Below, in pieces: positions 38,101 through 49,743 of a stretch of DNA of 64,000 bases. The position numbers and the translations under genes are program-made. The stretch is from Armigeres subalbatus (lineage: Eukaryota > Arthropoda > Insecta > Diptera > Culicidae): assembly GCF_024139115.2 (NCBI RefSeq), contig NW_026943207.1, positions 1 through 64,000 of the forward strand, given 5' to 3'. How positions within the stretch are numbered: the first letter of the stretch is position 1; every line of letters starts with the position of its first letter. Below the pieces are notes generated by a model that ran no database searches, was not told where the DNA came from, and saw only the letters and a program-made list of their open reading frames with translations.

Positions 38101-38883
38101 TGACCTCGACCTCACTGGCTGGACTGGCGTTGCATCCAATCAACTCGGAATTCCCCTCAGAAATTTCCCAGAACCCCCAGTGAAGTTCTCCCGAAGAGAT
38201 TTTCCACGGCTAATAGGTGCGAGGTGGGCAGCCGAGGCAAAAATTAATTAATTCGCAATATTTTCATTAATATCCGGTGACCTCGACCTCACTGGCTGGA
38301 CTGGCGTTGCACCCAATCAACTCGGAATTTCCCTCAGAGTTTTCCCAGAGCCCCCAGTGAAGTTTTCCTGAAGAGATTTTCCACGGCTAATAGGTGCGAG
38401 GTGGGCAGCCGAGGCAAAAATTAATTAATTCGCAATATTTTCATTAATATCCGGTGACCTCGACCTCACTGGCTGGACTGGCGTTGCATCCAATCAACTC
38501 GGAATTTCCCTCAGAGTTTTCCCAGAGCCCCCAGTGAAGTTTTCCTGAAGAGATTTTCCACGGCTAATAGGTGCGAGGTGGGCAGCCGAGGCCAAAAATA
38601 ATTAATTCGCAATATTTTCATTAATATCCGGTGACCTCGACCTCACTGGCTGGACTGGCGTTGCATCCAATCAACTCGGAATTCCCCTCAGAGTTTTCCC
38701 AGAACCCCCAGTGAAGTTTTCCCGAAGAGATTTTCCACGGCTAATAGGTGCGAGGTGGGCAGCCGAGGCAAAAATTAATTAATTCGCAATATTTTCATTA
38801 ATATCCAGTGACCTCGACCTCACTGGCTGGACTGGCGTTGCATCCAATCAACTCGGAATTCCCCTCAGAGTTTTCCCAGAACC
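17169..38883. repeat. Satellite array, main segment (177-bp unit, about 122 copies)
   Basis: A head-to-tail array of about 21.7 kb. The landmark GGTGCGAGGTGGGCAGCC recurs every 176-178 bp nearly without exception. Variants define subtypes: GCATCC or GCACCC, AGAACCCCC or AGAGCCCCC or AGAGCACAC, ATATCCGG or ATATCCAG, CCTGAAG or CCCGAAG. Some blocks repeat as multimers; for example the six-unit run from about 36190 recurs at about 37250. Frames through it (for example 32172-32363) are translations of the repeat. Such arrays are typical of pericentromeric or other heterochromatin. The array ends abruptly at an I-clade LINE fragment. Confidence 0.97.
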
Positions 38884-40122
38884 ATGGGCCTTCCTCAAGG
38901 ATCATGTTTAAGTCCCTTGCTTTATAATTTCTATGTTAAAGATATTGACAATTGTTTGGAAGGACAATGCACGCTCAGACAACTTGCAGATGATGCCGTG
39001 ATCTCTTTAAGAGGTTCATGTGCAGAAGTCCTGCAAGGACCATTGCAAAGTTCCCTAAATAATCTGACTGTTTGGGCCAGACATTTAGGGATCGAGTTCT
39101 CTCCGCAAAAAACTCAATTGGTTGTGTTTACTAAGAAGCGGTATCCTGCTCAACTGAAACTCAAGCTGTTGAATGATGACATCAACCAATCTTTATCTTC
39201 TAAATACCTTGGGGTCTGGTTTGATTCTAAGTGTACCTGGAAAACCCATATTGATTATTTGATAGACAAAGGCCGAAAAAGGAATCATTTTCTACGTTCT
39301 ATCTCCGGAACGTGGTGGGGCGCTCACCCGGAAGATCTCATCAAACTATATAGAACGACTATTCTCTCTGTTTTAGAGTATGGCTCTTTCTGCTTCCTCT
39401 CAGCAGCTGATTGCCACCTGATCAAATTGGAACGAATTCAATATCGTTGTTTGCGTATTGCTCTTGGCTGTATGCATTCAACGCATAACATGAGCCTGGA
39501 GGTGCTTGCTGGAGTCACTCCTTTAAAGCACCGCTACTGGGAGCTCTCACTTAGAATACTGATCAAATGTGGGACAAGTAACACACTTGTCTTAGAAAAT
39601 TGCGATAATATGCTTGAACTGATTCGTCAGTCAAGATTCCTGAGGGTCTACCTCAACTACATATCGACAGATCTTTGTCTTCCATGTTATAATCCACCAC
39701 GAGTTAACTTCATCAACGACAGTTCCTCCATTGAATACGATCTGTCCATGAAACATGCAATTCAAGGAATACCAGATCATCTTCGAAATCTTTCCATTCC
39801 CCTTATTTTCAGAAAAATATGAACATGTCAATTGCAACAACAGATATTTCACTGAAGGTTCTCGCATCAACGGATCCACTGGCTTCGGTGTCTTCAATGT
39901 AAATTCAACCACCTTCCGAAAACTTCAGGAACCGTGTTCGGTTTATGTTGCTGAGCTGGCAGCAATTAACTTCGCTTTGGGGATAATTTCCGATCAGCCC
40001 GTATACCATTATTTCATCTTCTCGGATAGTCTTAGTTCTATCGAGGCACTCCGGTCGATGAAACCTGTTAAGCACGCATCTTACTTTCTTACAAACATAA
40101 GAGAGCAGATGCGTGTTTTCTG
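38884..40122 (+). pseudogene. I-clade LINE fragment, copy 1: RT, thumb and partial RNase H
   Basis: It starts inside the polymerase at GLPQGSCLSPLLYN. The active-site block LADDAV is present (38983-39000), then the thumb with KYLGVWFDSKCTWKTH. A 2-base difference from copy 2 near 39806 shifts the frame, and RNase H continues from 39755 with YFTEGS, VAELAAINFALG and FSDSLSSIEAL. The first RNase H Asp is Glu. The fragment is truncated at the left by satellite DNA and at the right (40122) by a BEL/Pao element, with no tail or target duplication at either joint. It is nearly identical to 49610-50840. Confidence 0.9.
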
Positions 40123-42835
40123 TTCTGTTCGTGCCTCCAGTCCATCGCAGACAAAGCGAACTTGTAGGACCTTGAACTCCTAATTCATCCGCCAGGCTTT
40201 GCTCCATCAGAGTTAATTCTGAGCCGTCGTCGATGAAGGCAAAGGTGCGCACCGTCTTTGACTGACTATGAATGAGAACTGGTACAAATCTGAACAGAGT
40301 TTCAGACTGCCCCTGATGTACGTTACAGTTAGTGTTAGTACCTTAATTCCCTCGAACGTGTGGGGAAATTGCTAGCCCGGAGGACTTAGTTGACGATTGT
40401 CTTCCCTCATCGCGATGAAGTGAATGGTGCAGGAATATACATCCGCTAGTACCACAAACGTTTTTCTGTTTACATGGGTCATTATGCCTCCATAGGCACT
40501 TTCGACATATTCTGAACTCTCGCACTACCGCCCGTCTGGAATCATAGCCAAGTCTCTTAAACCGTTTGCAATGCGATAAAGTCGAACAACGTTCTTTGCA
40601 TGCCACGCATTCTTTGCCAATATCCTTTGAAGACATTTTGTTGATTGTAGCGGCTTTCGACGATCTCCTTGACGAAAGATTATTCTCTTCTGAATGAACG
40701 TTCAGAAAACTATCCCTTTTTGAAGCTCTAGGGCGAACCTCACTTCCTGCGGAAAATGACACGACGCTGGCATCCTCGGCCACGGAGCGTAGCCATAAAC
40801 TAAAATCCAAAAGGTTGGGCGACGGATTGTCACGAGTGTTCTTTGCCCAATCCAGTTTTAACATCGGCGGTAGCCTTTCCACCAGCTCGTACCTCAATGA
40901 AGCGTTATACATGAAATCCCCAATCTCACAGGCTTCTACTGTTGCAACTAGGTTTTCTACACTGAGTGCAAACTGGATCACAGTATCCAGCTTTTCGATG
41001 CACGGTGACGGTAATAATCGAACCTTCTTGACGATAGCCTGAATGATGACTTCCGGACGTCCGTAAAGCATCTTGAGAGTGGTTATAACTCCCTGTACAT
41101 TAGATGGATGAAGCATACGGCACTTCACTGCTTCCAACGCATTTCCCTTGAGACACTTCCGTAACCTAAGCATATTTTCCTCGTTAGAGAAACCGCAAAG
41201 CTGAGTTGACGAGTTAAACATCGAGAAAAAGAGTGGCCACTCTTCTGGGCTTCCGGCAAAGTCTGGTAAATCTTTTGATACAGCCTGTCTAGCTGCTAGC
41301 TGGCTTCGATTCAATGCGTAATTTCCATCTTCATTGTGGATCAAGTTTGCCGGGGGTATACTGCGTTGCTGCAAACGAGAGGTTGGGGTAGAACCTTGTC
41401 CAGGAATAAAATCTAAGTCATCAATGAATGTTCCTGCCCCTCCGTGGTTTCGTGGAATGCCCAGACGAGGACTAGAACGTTGTGGTTGTCGTGTATCAAC
41501 TTCATGTTCTGCATGCAACACATACGGTGCAACGTAACGATTGGTATCATCACACTGCACTGTAGGAGATACCGTCATTCCTGACCGCTGCCTCAATATT
41601 TCGGAAATCCTAATTCGTTGTCCTGCGTTTCTTCTGGGGTCAATTGATGTACGATCATCATGGAGAATATTCATGTTTGAATGCGAGGTGGAAGGGTTGT
41701 TTGCTGCAGGGTGAGCTGGCCAACGACTTACATCTTGTAGCTTGTTGATTGGCGTTTCGATATCAGGATCTTCATTGGTGTACCTATCATCCGCTTCCGA
41801 GGCCAGAACTCTGGATCCTTGCGCTCTCAACGAGCCGCGCTGTTCACGAATTTTGACCGGGGGGTTCTCCGATTCGGCATCTACGAGACCGGAGTCGTCA
41901 CCGCATTTTTCCGTGTCTTCCATCCATTGCTGTACCTTTTCCACGTTCTCCAACAACGAATCCGGATTGCTGACTTGCGATGATGTTTCACTCTCGAGCT
42001 CCTGTAGTAAGCTATACTTCTGCTCCAAATACTGCAATTGACACTTTCTCTCTTCCTCGAGTTTCTTCAGCTGTAGTTCAATTTTCCTGTTTCCGCTACG
42101 CCTACTTGATTTTCCACCAGATTTTTCTGATGCTGCGACGTTGGGGGGTGGATTTTGATGCTGTTTACTATGGCTGGTTTCTTGGATCACTGGGGCACCA
42201 CATTCAGCTGGAGTCGCTCGGGGGGTTTTCATTTTGAACACACTTGCACAACCTGGGCACGACCAACTAATGTCTTCCACTGATTGACTCACTTCGACAC
42301 ATGTGAAATGGTACCACGAATCACATTCATCACACTGCACCATAGCGAGATTATCGGGTTCGTTGCAAAATCCGCAACTACAACTGACTCGGTTTACGCG
42401 AACGCGGCGCGGGGGATTTCGTCTGACAGAGAGAGGCTTTGAACGCAGAGGGGGATTGTTTCTTATTCGTACTTGTACTAATCTCGCTGGGTTTTTGCTC
42501 TTCGGTGCACAGGTTTGTGCTTTAGTGGATTTTGGAATAGCACCTTTCGCAGTACTCACCGTTTCGGTAACGTTTACCTGGTTGTTGAGAGCGGACACAA
42601 CTTTAACCGCCGACTGAGTCCCGTTTTGGGTTTGGACTACCTATTCCGGTATTACCGCATCTGCCTGAGCTTCAAGAACGAACTGTGCGATATTCTCCAT
42701 CTTCCTCGTCGTCTCCGAAGGATTTGTTATCCCCGGATGGTTTGTTTTGTTTGTGACCACTCCACCTGTCGTGCTGTAAGCTGGTGCTACCGTTCGTTGC
42801 GTACGGGAACCACCGCTCGACTGCTTACTCGCCAT
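40123..42835 (-). pseudogene. BEL/Pao retrotransposon gag and start of protease, truncated
   Basis: Read on the reverse strand, an ATG at 42835 opens a long Gag. A PHD-type zinc finger (about 42445-42245, CxC..C..CDEC..WYHFTC..CPGC) comes first, then a charged coiled coil (about 42110-41990). A capsid-like region around DLPDFAGSPEEWPLFFS (about 41270) follows, then Cys/His clusters (40612-40415). Beyond an in-frame TAA at 40343-40345 the same frame continues into an aspartic protease with FIDDGSELTLME (about 40240-40205). A second in-frame stop (TAG) lies near 42641. The protease is cut at 40122 by the I-clade LINE; RT and integrase are missing. Gag packages RNA; the protease matures it. Confidence 0.85.
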
Positions 42836-43517
42836 TCCACTCTTATACAGAAATTGTAAATTTGTTGGCGATAGAAGTACGCTTCTAGAGGTTGTGAAGA
42901 CTTTATTGTAAGACTTACAATTTCCTAGAATAGTGTGATTACTTTTAGATTTATAAATGTATTAAACAGTACGATGTCACTTACTGTAGTAGCTCTTCGT
43001 ATCACACAACAATATAATTCCAATCACAACCTTCGATTTCGAAATGGAACCGTAGACACCTTTCTGTTTTTAATTGGTTTGATTAGTCCAAGTATTCTTA
43101 GTTAGGCTAGATATAGATATTTCAGTTACCTCTTATTTTTATGTATATATAAGATAAAGAAATTCAGGTTATTTTTCTCTATGTTCTCTAGTTTAGTCGT
43201 CTGTCCTATTTTAGGTAAATTTAGGGTAATTAATTCAATTTGTAGCACTTTAGTTTAATAATTCATACCCAGTAGTAGTGGGAACTACAAGTAAACGACA
43301 AAAAATCTAGAATTCAAGAAATAAATTGCTCAATAGCAAAAACGATTCACACATGGATTCAACTGATCTAACTTTCTAATTCCCCAACTCATTCTCTCGA
43401 TGGTGACAGTTCAGCAGCCCGAGCATTTTTCAATCCTCTTCGCAGTCATTGGGTGTAGCCAAGCGTTAGGCAGTCCTCTTGTTAGTCGTTAGGTGTGGCT
43501 GAAATCTGCGATTGATT

Positions 43518-43530
43518 AGACCAGGGGCGT
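43518..43530. repeat. 13-bp target-site duplication of the Jockey LINE, left
   Basis: AGACCAGGGGCGT occurs here and again at 48083-48095, directly after the poly(A) tail. The first base is ambiguous with the tail. Confidence 0.9.
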
Positions 43531-43796
43531 CAGACCGCATCGTGCTTTCGTGCTGTGCGGTTCTTTCTCTCGTTGCGGAAGGAAGTTTTTAATACTACCC
43601 GAAGCTATTTTAATTTCAACGGTGCTTCTTAGCGCTATTTGTACCCACTGATCCCGTTACGATCTTTGCAAGGACCCGTGCCTTCGTTTTACGTTGGACC
43701 CGTTTGCGGAAGTAAAATTCCGACAAGCGGTGGTAATCCTGCAGGGACACCTTTCTGGGAAAAACCTCTTAGAAGGTCACGTCTCCACGCTCAGCA

Positions 43797-45214
43797 ATGA
43801 GTATTAATAAAAACAAGAGAAAGGGTGCGTATCTGAATTCTCCACTTCCTTCTAAGAAACAAGTTTTCAAGACCGTCCTGCCAAAGCGAGGAAAAATTAG
43901 AAGGAAGCTGGAGAATTCAGATATTCCTTCTAACTCTAATATCGGAAATAATTCTTCTCCAATCGAACTGAGCAATCAGTTCGATTTGATTAATGATGAA
44001 ATTGAGCAAATCGAATATACCTCTAGCCCAGGTGATTCGATTCATGCGAAAAAGCAAAGGATTCCGCCAATTGTGGTATGTGTTGCCGAGTTTTCTGGCT
44101 TCCGGAATGAGATTTTGAGTAACCTTCAGGGGATCAAGGTTTCATTTCAGATTGCTAGGAAGGGTGACTGCCGCGTTTTGCCTGGATCCTTTGACGATCG
44201 CAAACGTCTTCTTCAGTATTTAACTGAGAAGCGCCATAAATTCTTCACATACGACGACAAAACTGAGCGATTGTTCAAAGTCGTCTTGAAAGGTCTCCCC
44301 AGTGATGATAAATCACTGGATGAGAGTAAAATTGAAATTTCTCAATTACTTGGATTTTCACCAGGCCAAGTAATTAAGATGAAAAAGAAATCCCACTCTG
44401 GTTCTTCCCAGAGGGGCATTTCTCAAGAATTTTATTTAGTTCATTTTAACAAAAGTGAACTAAATAATATGAAAAGTTTGGAAAAGGCCTGTATTATGTC
44501 CCATGTCCGTGTTACATGGGAACATTTCCGCAGGCCTGGGGGAAATTTCCAAAACCCCACCCAGTGCCGTAAGTGCCAAAAGTGGGGCATGGAACCAAAC
44601 ATTGTCACATGGATGCTAAATGCATGATTTGTGGTGGAACCTCTCACGCCAAGGACGCATGTCCTGTGAGAGAAGATTCCAATAAATTTAAATGTGCAAA
44701 TTGTGGGGGCAATCATAAATCCAATTTCTGGGAATGCCCTTCACGCAAAAAAGTTTTGAATTCCCGCGCAAAATTGATGACGGAAAATTCCAATCGGATC
44801 CCAGAGTCGACGGGTAGAAATTTTTCAAACGCTCAAATTTCGAAACCGGTCACCGGTCGAGCAATTCATACCCACCACAATTCACAAACGGGTCAAACGG
44901 CCGCTCGTCAACGGGTAGCAAGCACTTCAGTAAATTCCAATTTTTCGAATGTACCTACATATGCAAACATCGCTGCTGGTAGACAAAATTTCTCTTCTCA
45001 AAATGAGGTTTATACCCATGTCCCAACGGAAAATAATGGTCATGTTGCCGATTCAGGTAGCATGACTGCTTCCGATTTTGATTTTTTAACTGAACAATTG
45101 CATCACATGATTGATGCAATGTTCAAAGCAAATACCATACCAGAAGCTGTTCAGGTTGGTATAAACTACACACAAAAAATTGTTATTGGACTCCGTTTCA
45201 ATGGATCTAAATAA
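43797..45214 (+). pseudogene. Jockey LINE ORF1, Gag-like RNA-binding protein, frameshifted
   Basis: The ATG at 43797 opens a basic N-terminus (NKNKRKGAY), then a PRE_C2HC-type domain (about 44230-44530; FKVVLKGLPSDD, VHFNKSELNNM, RVTWEHFRRPG). Zinc knuckles follow from CRKCQKWG through CMICGGTSHAKDAC and CANCGGNHKSNFWEC. The frame breaks inside the first knuckle at about 44585, where a run of G appears one base short. The rest continues in another frame to a stop at 45214. The protein would coat LINE RNA. Its end overlaps the start of ORF2 slightly, as is usual in Jockey elements. Confidence 0.88.
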
Positions 45215-46130
45215 TTGTGTGAAAGTTCTAAATTGGAATGCCCGCTCTCTAAAGGGTAAGGAAGATGAATTATTCAACTTCCTAACAGTTCATAATGTGC
45301 ATATTGCCATTATAACTGAAACCTATTTAAAACCAGGACTCTCCATTAAACGAGATCCAAATTATTTTATGTACAGAAATGATCGTCTTGACAGCGCCTG
45401 TGGTGGGGTCGCCATTGTCATCAATAGACGTATCAAACATAAATTATTTTCTTCGTTTGAAACCAAAGTTTTTGAAACCTTGGGATTTTCTGTTGAAACA
45501 AATTTTGGTCAATTTTCCTTCATTGCAGCCTATTTGCCTTTTCAATGCAATGGGCAGCAAAAGAATTTGTTGAAAGCTGATCTTCAAATTCTAACTCGCA
45601 ACAAATCAAAATTCTTCGTAATTGGTGACTTCAATGCCAAACACCGTTCATGGAATAATGCTCAAAGCAATTCCAACGGCAAAATTTTATTTGAAGATTG
45701 TTCTGCGGGATATTATACTATTCAATATCCCAATGGCCCAACTTGTTTTTCATCCACTCGAAATCCTTCGACAATTGATTTGGTTTTAACGGATTCAAGT
45801 CAGCTGTGTGGCCTATTGGTAACTCATGCTGACTTTGACTCTGATCACCTTCCTGTGACATTTGAAATCTCACAAGAAGCCATTTATAATCCAATCAGCT
45901 CTACTTTTAATTATCATAGAGCTGATTGGGATTTATATAAAACGTATATCGATAGGAATTTTGATGTTGATATTCCTCTCGATACCAAAAGTGATATTGA
46001 TAATGCTCTCGTATCTTTGACAAATTTAATTGTCGAAGCCAGAGGCATTGCAATTCCTAAATGTGAAATTAAATTCAACTCCATTATTATTGACGACGAT
46101 CTTCAGCTACTGATCCGTCTTAAAATGTGA
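45180..46130 (+). pseudogene. Jockey LINE ORF2, endonuclease portion
   Basis: The likely start is the ATG at 45201. The endonuclease blocks are VLNWNARSLKGK (Asn), AIITETYLKPG (Glu), FVIGDFNAKHRSWNN (Asp/Asn), STIDLVLTDS and DSDHLPVTF (Asp/His), all intact. The frame ends near 46130 because one A appears missing from an A run. The continuation at 46127 reads RRRQYQRTRDPALK, the usual linker to the polymerase. This domain nicks the chromosomal target. Confidence 0.9.
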
Positions 46131-47843
46131 GGCGAAGGCAATACCAAAGAACTCGCGATCCCGCGTTGAAAGTTATTTGGCGAGATTTGCAAAATGAAAT
46201 TAAAAAACGTTTCGCTATTCTGAGAAATACCAACTTTGAGAATAATGTCTCGAAGTTGGATCCCAGCTCGAAACCCTTTTGGAAATTAACGAAAATTCTT
46301 AAAAAACCTCAAAAGCCAATTCCAGCGCTTAAAGAGGGAAATAAAATTTTATTAACAAATGGCGAAAAGGCTCAAAAACTTGCTCAGCAGTTCGAGAGTG
46401 CCCATAATTTTAGTCTAGGTCTCACTAGTCCAATTGAGGATCAGGTTACACGAAGCTTCGAAGACATTCTCTATCAAAATAATGTTTTTGACCCTTCGTT
46501 GGGAACTAATTTGGATGAAGTGAGATCTATTACTAGAAAATTTAAAAATATGAAAGCCCCGGGTGATGATGGTATTTTCTACATACTTATCAAAAAACTT
46601 CCTGAGAGCTCTTTATCCTTTTTGGTTAATTTATTTAACAAATGTTTTCAATTGGCATACTTCCCAGATAAATGGAAAAACGCCAAAGTTGTTCCTATTT
46701 TGAAGCCGGACAAAAATCCAGCTGAGGCTTCTAGTTTTTGCTTTCTTCAATAAGCAAACTGTTTGAAAAGATTATTTTAAATAGAATGATGGTTCATATT
46801 AATGACAATTCTATTTTTGCTGATGAGCAATTTGGTTTTCGCCATGGGCATTCAACCACTCATCAGTTATTAAGAGTTACGAACTTAATTCGGCTCAACA
46901 AATCTGAAGGATATTCGACTGGAGTTGCTCTTCTTGATATAGAGAAAGCATTTGACAGTGTGTGGCATGAAGGTTTGATTGTAAAATTGATGAATTTTAA
47001 TTTTCCTATGTACATTATTAAACTGATCCAAAATTATTTATCAGATCGCTCACTGCAGGTAAACTATCAGAATTCTAAATCTGATAGATTACCTGTAAGG
47101 GCTGGTGTCCCCCAAGGCAGCATACTGGGGCCCATTTTGTATAACATTTTTACTTCTGACTTACCTGATTTGCCACCAGGGTGTCAAAAATCTTTGTTTG
47201 CGGATGACACGGGCCTTTCAGCCAAAGGGCGAAGCCTTCGTGTCATTTGTAGTAGATTGCAAAAAGTTTGGATATTTTCTCCACTTACTTGCAAAAATGG
47301 AAAATTTCCCCGAATGCTTCCAAAACTCAGCTTATAATTTTCCCACATAAGCCGAGAGCTTCTTATTTGAAACCTTCTAGCAGACATATTGTCACTATGA
47401 ATGGGGTTCCAATTAATTGGTCTAGCGAAGCTAAATATTTAGGACTTCTGCTAGATCAAAAATTAACTTTAAAAAATCACATTGAAGGCCTTCAAGCCAA
47501 ATGTAACAAATATATTAAGTGCCTATATCCACTTATAAACAGAAAATCAAAACTTTGTCTTAAGAACAAACTTTTGATTTACAAACAAATTTTTAGACCT
47601 GCCATGTTGTATGCTGTACCAATATGGACTAGTTGCTGCAATACCAGAAAGAAGGCACTTCAGAGGATTCAAAATAAAATTCTGAAAATGATTCTAAAGT
47701 TGCCTCCGTGGTATAGTACCAATGAACTTCATAGAATTTCTAATATTGAGACATTGCAACAAATGTCCAACAAAATAATTTCCAATTTTAGACAAAAATC
47801 GTTGCAATCTTCTATTGCAACGATTAACTCCTTGTACCCTTAG
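46127..47843 (+). pseudogene. Jockey LINE ORF2, reverse transcriptase portion
   Basis: Three overlapping frames together cover the polymerase. 46127-46753 has the linker, KAPGDDGI and KWKNAKVVPILKP. Near 46735 about 14 bases around the expected YRPIS block appear to be missing. 46738-47337 has EQFGFRHGHSTTHQLL, LLDIEKAFDSVWH, GVPQGSILGPILYN and the active site FADD (about 47197-47208). A further one-base loss in an A run near 47255 moves the thumb (KYLGLLLDQKLTLKNH) into 47268-47843. Catalytic residues are intact, so the damage is confined to frame breaks. Confidence 0.9.
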
Positions 47844-48083
47844 TATAAAATAGGTTAAGATTAGTTTAAGTTGAAAACATTGTAATTCCTACATGGTTCA
47901 ATTCAACCAGAGGAAAAATTCTAACTGCCAGAGGCAATTGAAATGTATTAATAATAACTAAAAATATAACATAGCAAATAAGGATGATAGTGTTAAGAAA
48001 ACACGGAACACCTAGTCTAAGAGATGAATGCATGTATTACATAATTAGCAAATAAAATTAGTTAAAAAAAAAAAAAAAAAAAA
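47844..48083 (+). other. Jockey LINE 3' untranslated region and poly(A) tail
   Basis: About 220 bp of AT-rich, non-coding sequence lie between the ORF2 stop and the A run at 48064. An AATAAA lies at 48051-48056, just before the tail. Confidence 0.8.
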
Positions 48084-48137
48084 GACCAGGGGCGTAGTGA
48101 GATTGCTAGTTGACGTTGCGCATTTAACACTCTCTTT

Positions 48138-49310
48138 TATCATCCCCAGTTTTAATACTGGGTGATATGAATGCACATGGTATTGCATGGGGCGAAACTA
48201 GAGACGATAACAGAGCGCCTATTTTCTATGATTTGTGCGACGATTTCAACTTGAATATTTTGAACACAGACGAAGTAACTCGAATAGGACCTCAAGGTCA
48301 GGAAAGTCGAATAGATCTGTCTTTATGCTCTAATTCACTATCATTAGATTGCACATGGAAGGTAATCCAAGATCCCCATGGTAGTGACCACATGCCGATA
48401 GTCACCACAATCAAAAGCGGCTATCAGCGATCAGTGCCAGTTAATGTTCCTTTCAACCTCACGAAAAACATTGACTGGCAAAAATTTGGATCGGCGGTAC
48501 AAATTGGTATTGAATCAACTGATATTCTTCCACCACTGGATGAATATCGATTCCTCTCCGAATTGATTCATAAATGCGCACTAGAAGCTCAGAAACGACG
48601 CGTTCCAAGTACATCTGTCATAAGAAGACCAGCCACCCCTGGATGGGATGATGAATGTACTAAGTTGTATTCTGAGAAATCTGATGCCTTCAAGGCTTTT
48701 CGTAAACACGGAAGGTCTGAGCTATTTGAAGAGTACTTGAGGCTTGAAAGAAAGCTGAAAAATCTTCTCAAGGCTAAAAAACGTAGCTACTGGCGACGTT
48801 TTGTCGAGGGACTATCACGAGAAACCTCAATGACAACACTTTGGAAAACGGCCCGCAACATGCGGAACCGCACTTCCACCAACGAGAGTGAAGAATACTC
48901 CAATCGATGGATATTCAACTTCGCAAAAAAGGTCTGTCCAGATTCCGTACCAGCAGAACCGCTATTTCGAGAATCAGTCAATGATCCCGGTTCTTTGGGT
49001 GGACCATTCTCAATGCTGGAACTTTCTATGTCTCTTCTTTCATCAAATAACTCTGCTCCGGGATGCGATAACATCAAATTCAATCTTCTTAAAAACCTCC
49101 CAGATATCGCAAAAAGACGATTACTTGACCTTGACCAACTGTTTCATGGAGTACAACATTGTGCCACCAGAATGGAGACACGTCAAAGTAATAGCTATTC
49201 AAAAGCCTGGGAAACCAGCGTCTAATCACAATTCATACCGACCGATTGCCATGCTATCGTGCATGAGGAAATTATTGGATAAAATGATTCTTTCAAGAAT
49301 TGATCATTGA
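48138..49310 (+). pseudogene. I-clade LINE copy 2: endonuclease remnant and RT start
   Basis: The open frame starts within the endonuclease at PVLILGDMNAHGIAWG, continues through ESRIDLSLCS and GSDHMPIV, then a basic linker (KNLLKAKKRSYWRRF) and the pre-palm block SNNSAPGCDNI. A one-base gain near 49135 moves the polymerase start into a second frame with PPEWRHVKVIAIQKPGKP, NSYRPIAMLSCM and LLDKMILSRIDH. That frame meets an in-frame TGA at 49308-49310. The start codon of the original protein is not in the window. Confidence 0.85.
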
Positions 49311-49727
49311 GTCGAGAAAAATGCATTACTATCAAATACTCAGTTCGGTTTTCGAAAAGGTAAAGGAACAAATGATTGTCTAGCGTTGCTCTCTTCAGAT
49401 ATACAGCTGGCCTATGCGCACAAGGAGCAATTGGCTTCAGTATTCTTGGATATTAAGGGCGCTTTTGATTCAGTTTCCATTGAAGTACTGTCAGACAATC
49501 TGCACAGTAGTGGATTACCCGTTATTTTGAATAATTTCTTGTACAATTTGTTGTCAGAAAAACAAATGAACTTTACACTCGGCACTCTGACAACTTCCAG
49601 AAATAGCTACATGGGCCTTCCTCAAGGATCATGTTTAAGTCCCTGCTTTATAATTTCTTTGTTAAAGATATTGACAATTGCTTGGAAGGGCAATGCGCGC
49701 TCAAATAACTTGCAGTTGATGCCGTGA
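49311..49727 (+). pseudogene. I-clade LINE copy 2: reverse transcriptase palm
   Basis: The same frame continues after the TGA: TQFGFRKGKGTND, VFLDIKGAFDSVS, then YMGLPQGSCLSP. One T is missing near 49650 relative to copy 1, which shifts the rest. In the active site, copy 1 has LADD, but here the corresponding codons (about 49710-49723) read with Val in place of the first Asp. This copy therefore carries both a frameshift and an active-site loss. Confidence 0.85.
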
Positions 49728-49743
49728 TCTCTTTAAGAGGTTC

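Larger units (their letters stand above)
43531..48082 (+). mobile_element. Full-length Jockey-clade LINE with poly(A) tail
   Basis: The element runs from CAGACCGCATCGTGC at the 5' end to a run of about 20 A at 48064-48083. A 13-bp target duplication surrounds it. It has a 266-bp leader, ORF1 (Gag-like) and ORF2 (endonuclease and reverse transcriptase, no RNase H), the standard Jockey plan. It has inserted into the BEL/Pao LTR, so it is younger than that element. An 82-bp piece of the same 5' end occurs in reverse at 57500-57581. Confidence 0.92.
42863..48129 (-). mobile_element. Probable BEL/Pao 5' LTR, split by a Jockey LINE
   Basis: Excluding the inserted Jockey LINE, the reverse-strand sequence from 48129 to 42863 is about 702 bp. 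It begins TGTTAAATGC and ends ATCGCCAACA, giving TGTT...AACA terminal inversions. It has a TATATATA block (about 43144-43151) and, downstream, an AATAAA signal (about 42902-42907), in the order expected for promoter and polyadenylation in an LTR. It lies 27 bp upstream of the gag ATG. I could not identify a convincing tRNA primer-binding site, so exact ends are provisional. The 3' LTR is not in the window. Confidence 0.5.

Noticed and set aside
17169..38883. CRISPR-like array
   Set aside because: There are no unique spacers between repeats; it is a contiguous 177-bp satellite in a eukaryotic context.
42303..42617. Forward ORFs over the BEL gag (also 40815-41042, 41742-42041, 42515-42859)
   Set aside because: They are antisense to a long Gag frame with clear PHD and capsid-type features.
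48096..48129. Second Jockey target or separate element after the poly(A) tail
   Set aside because: The sequence after the 13-bp duplication continues the BEL LTR interrupted at 43530.
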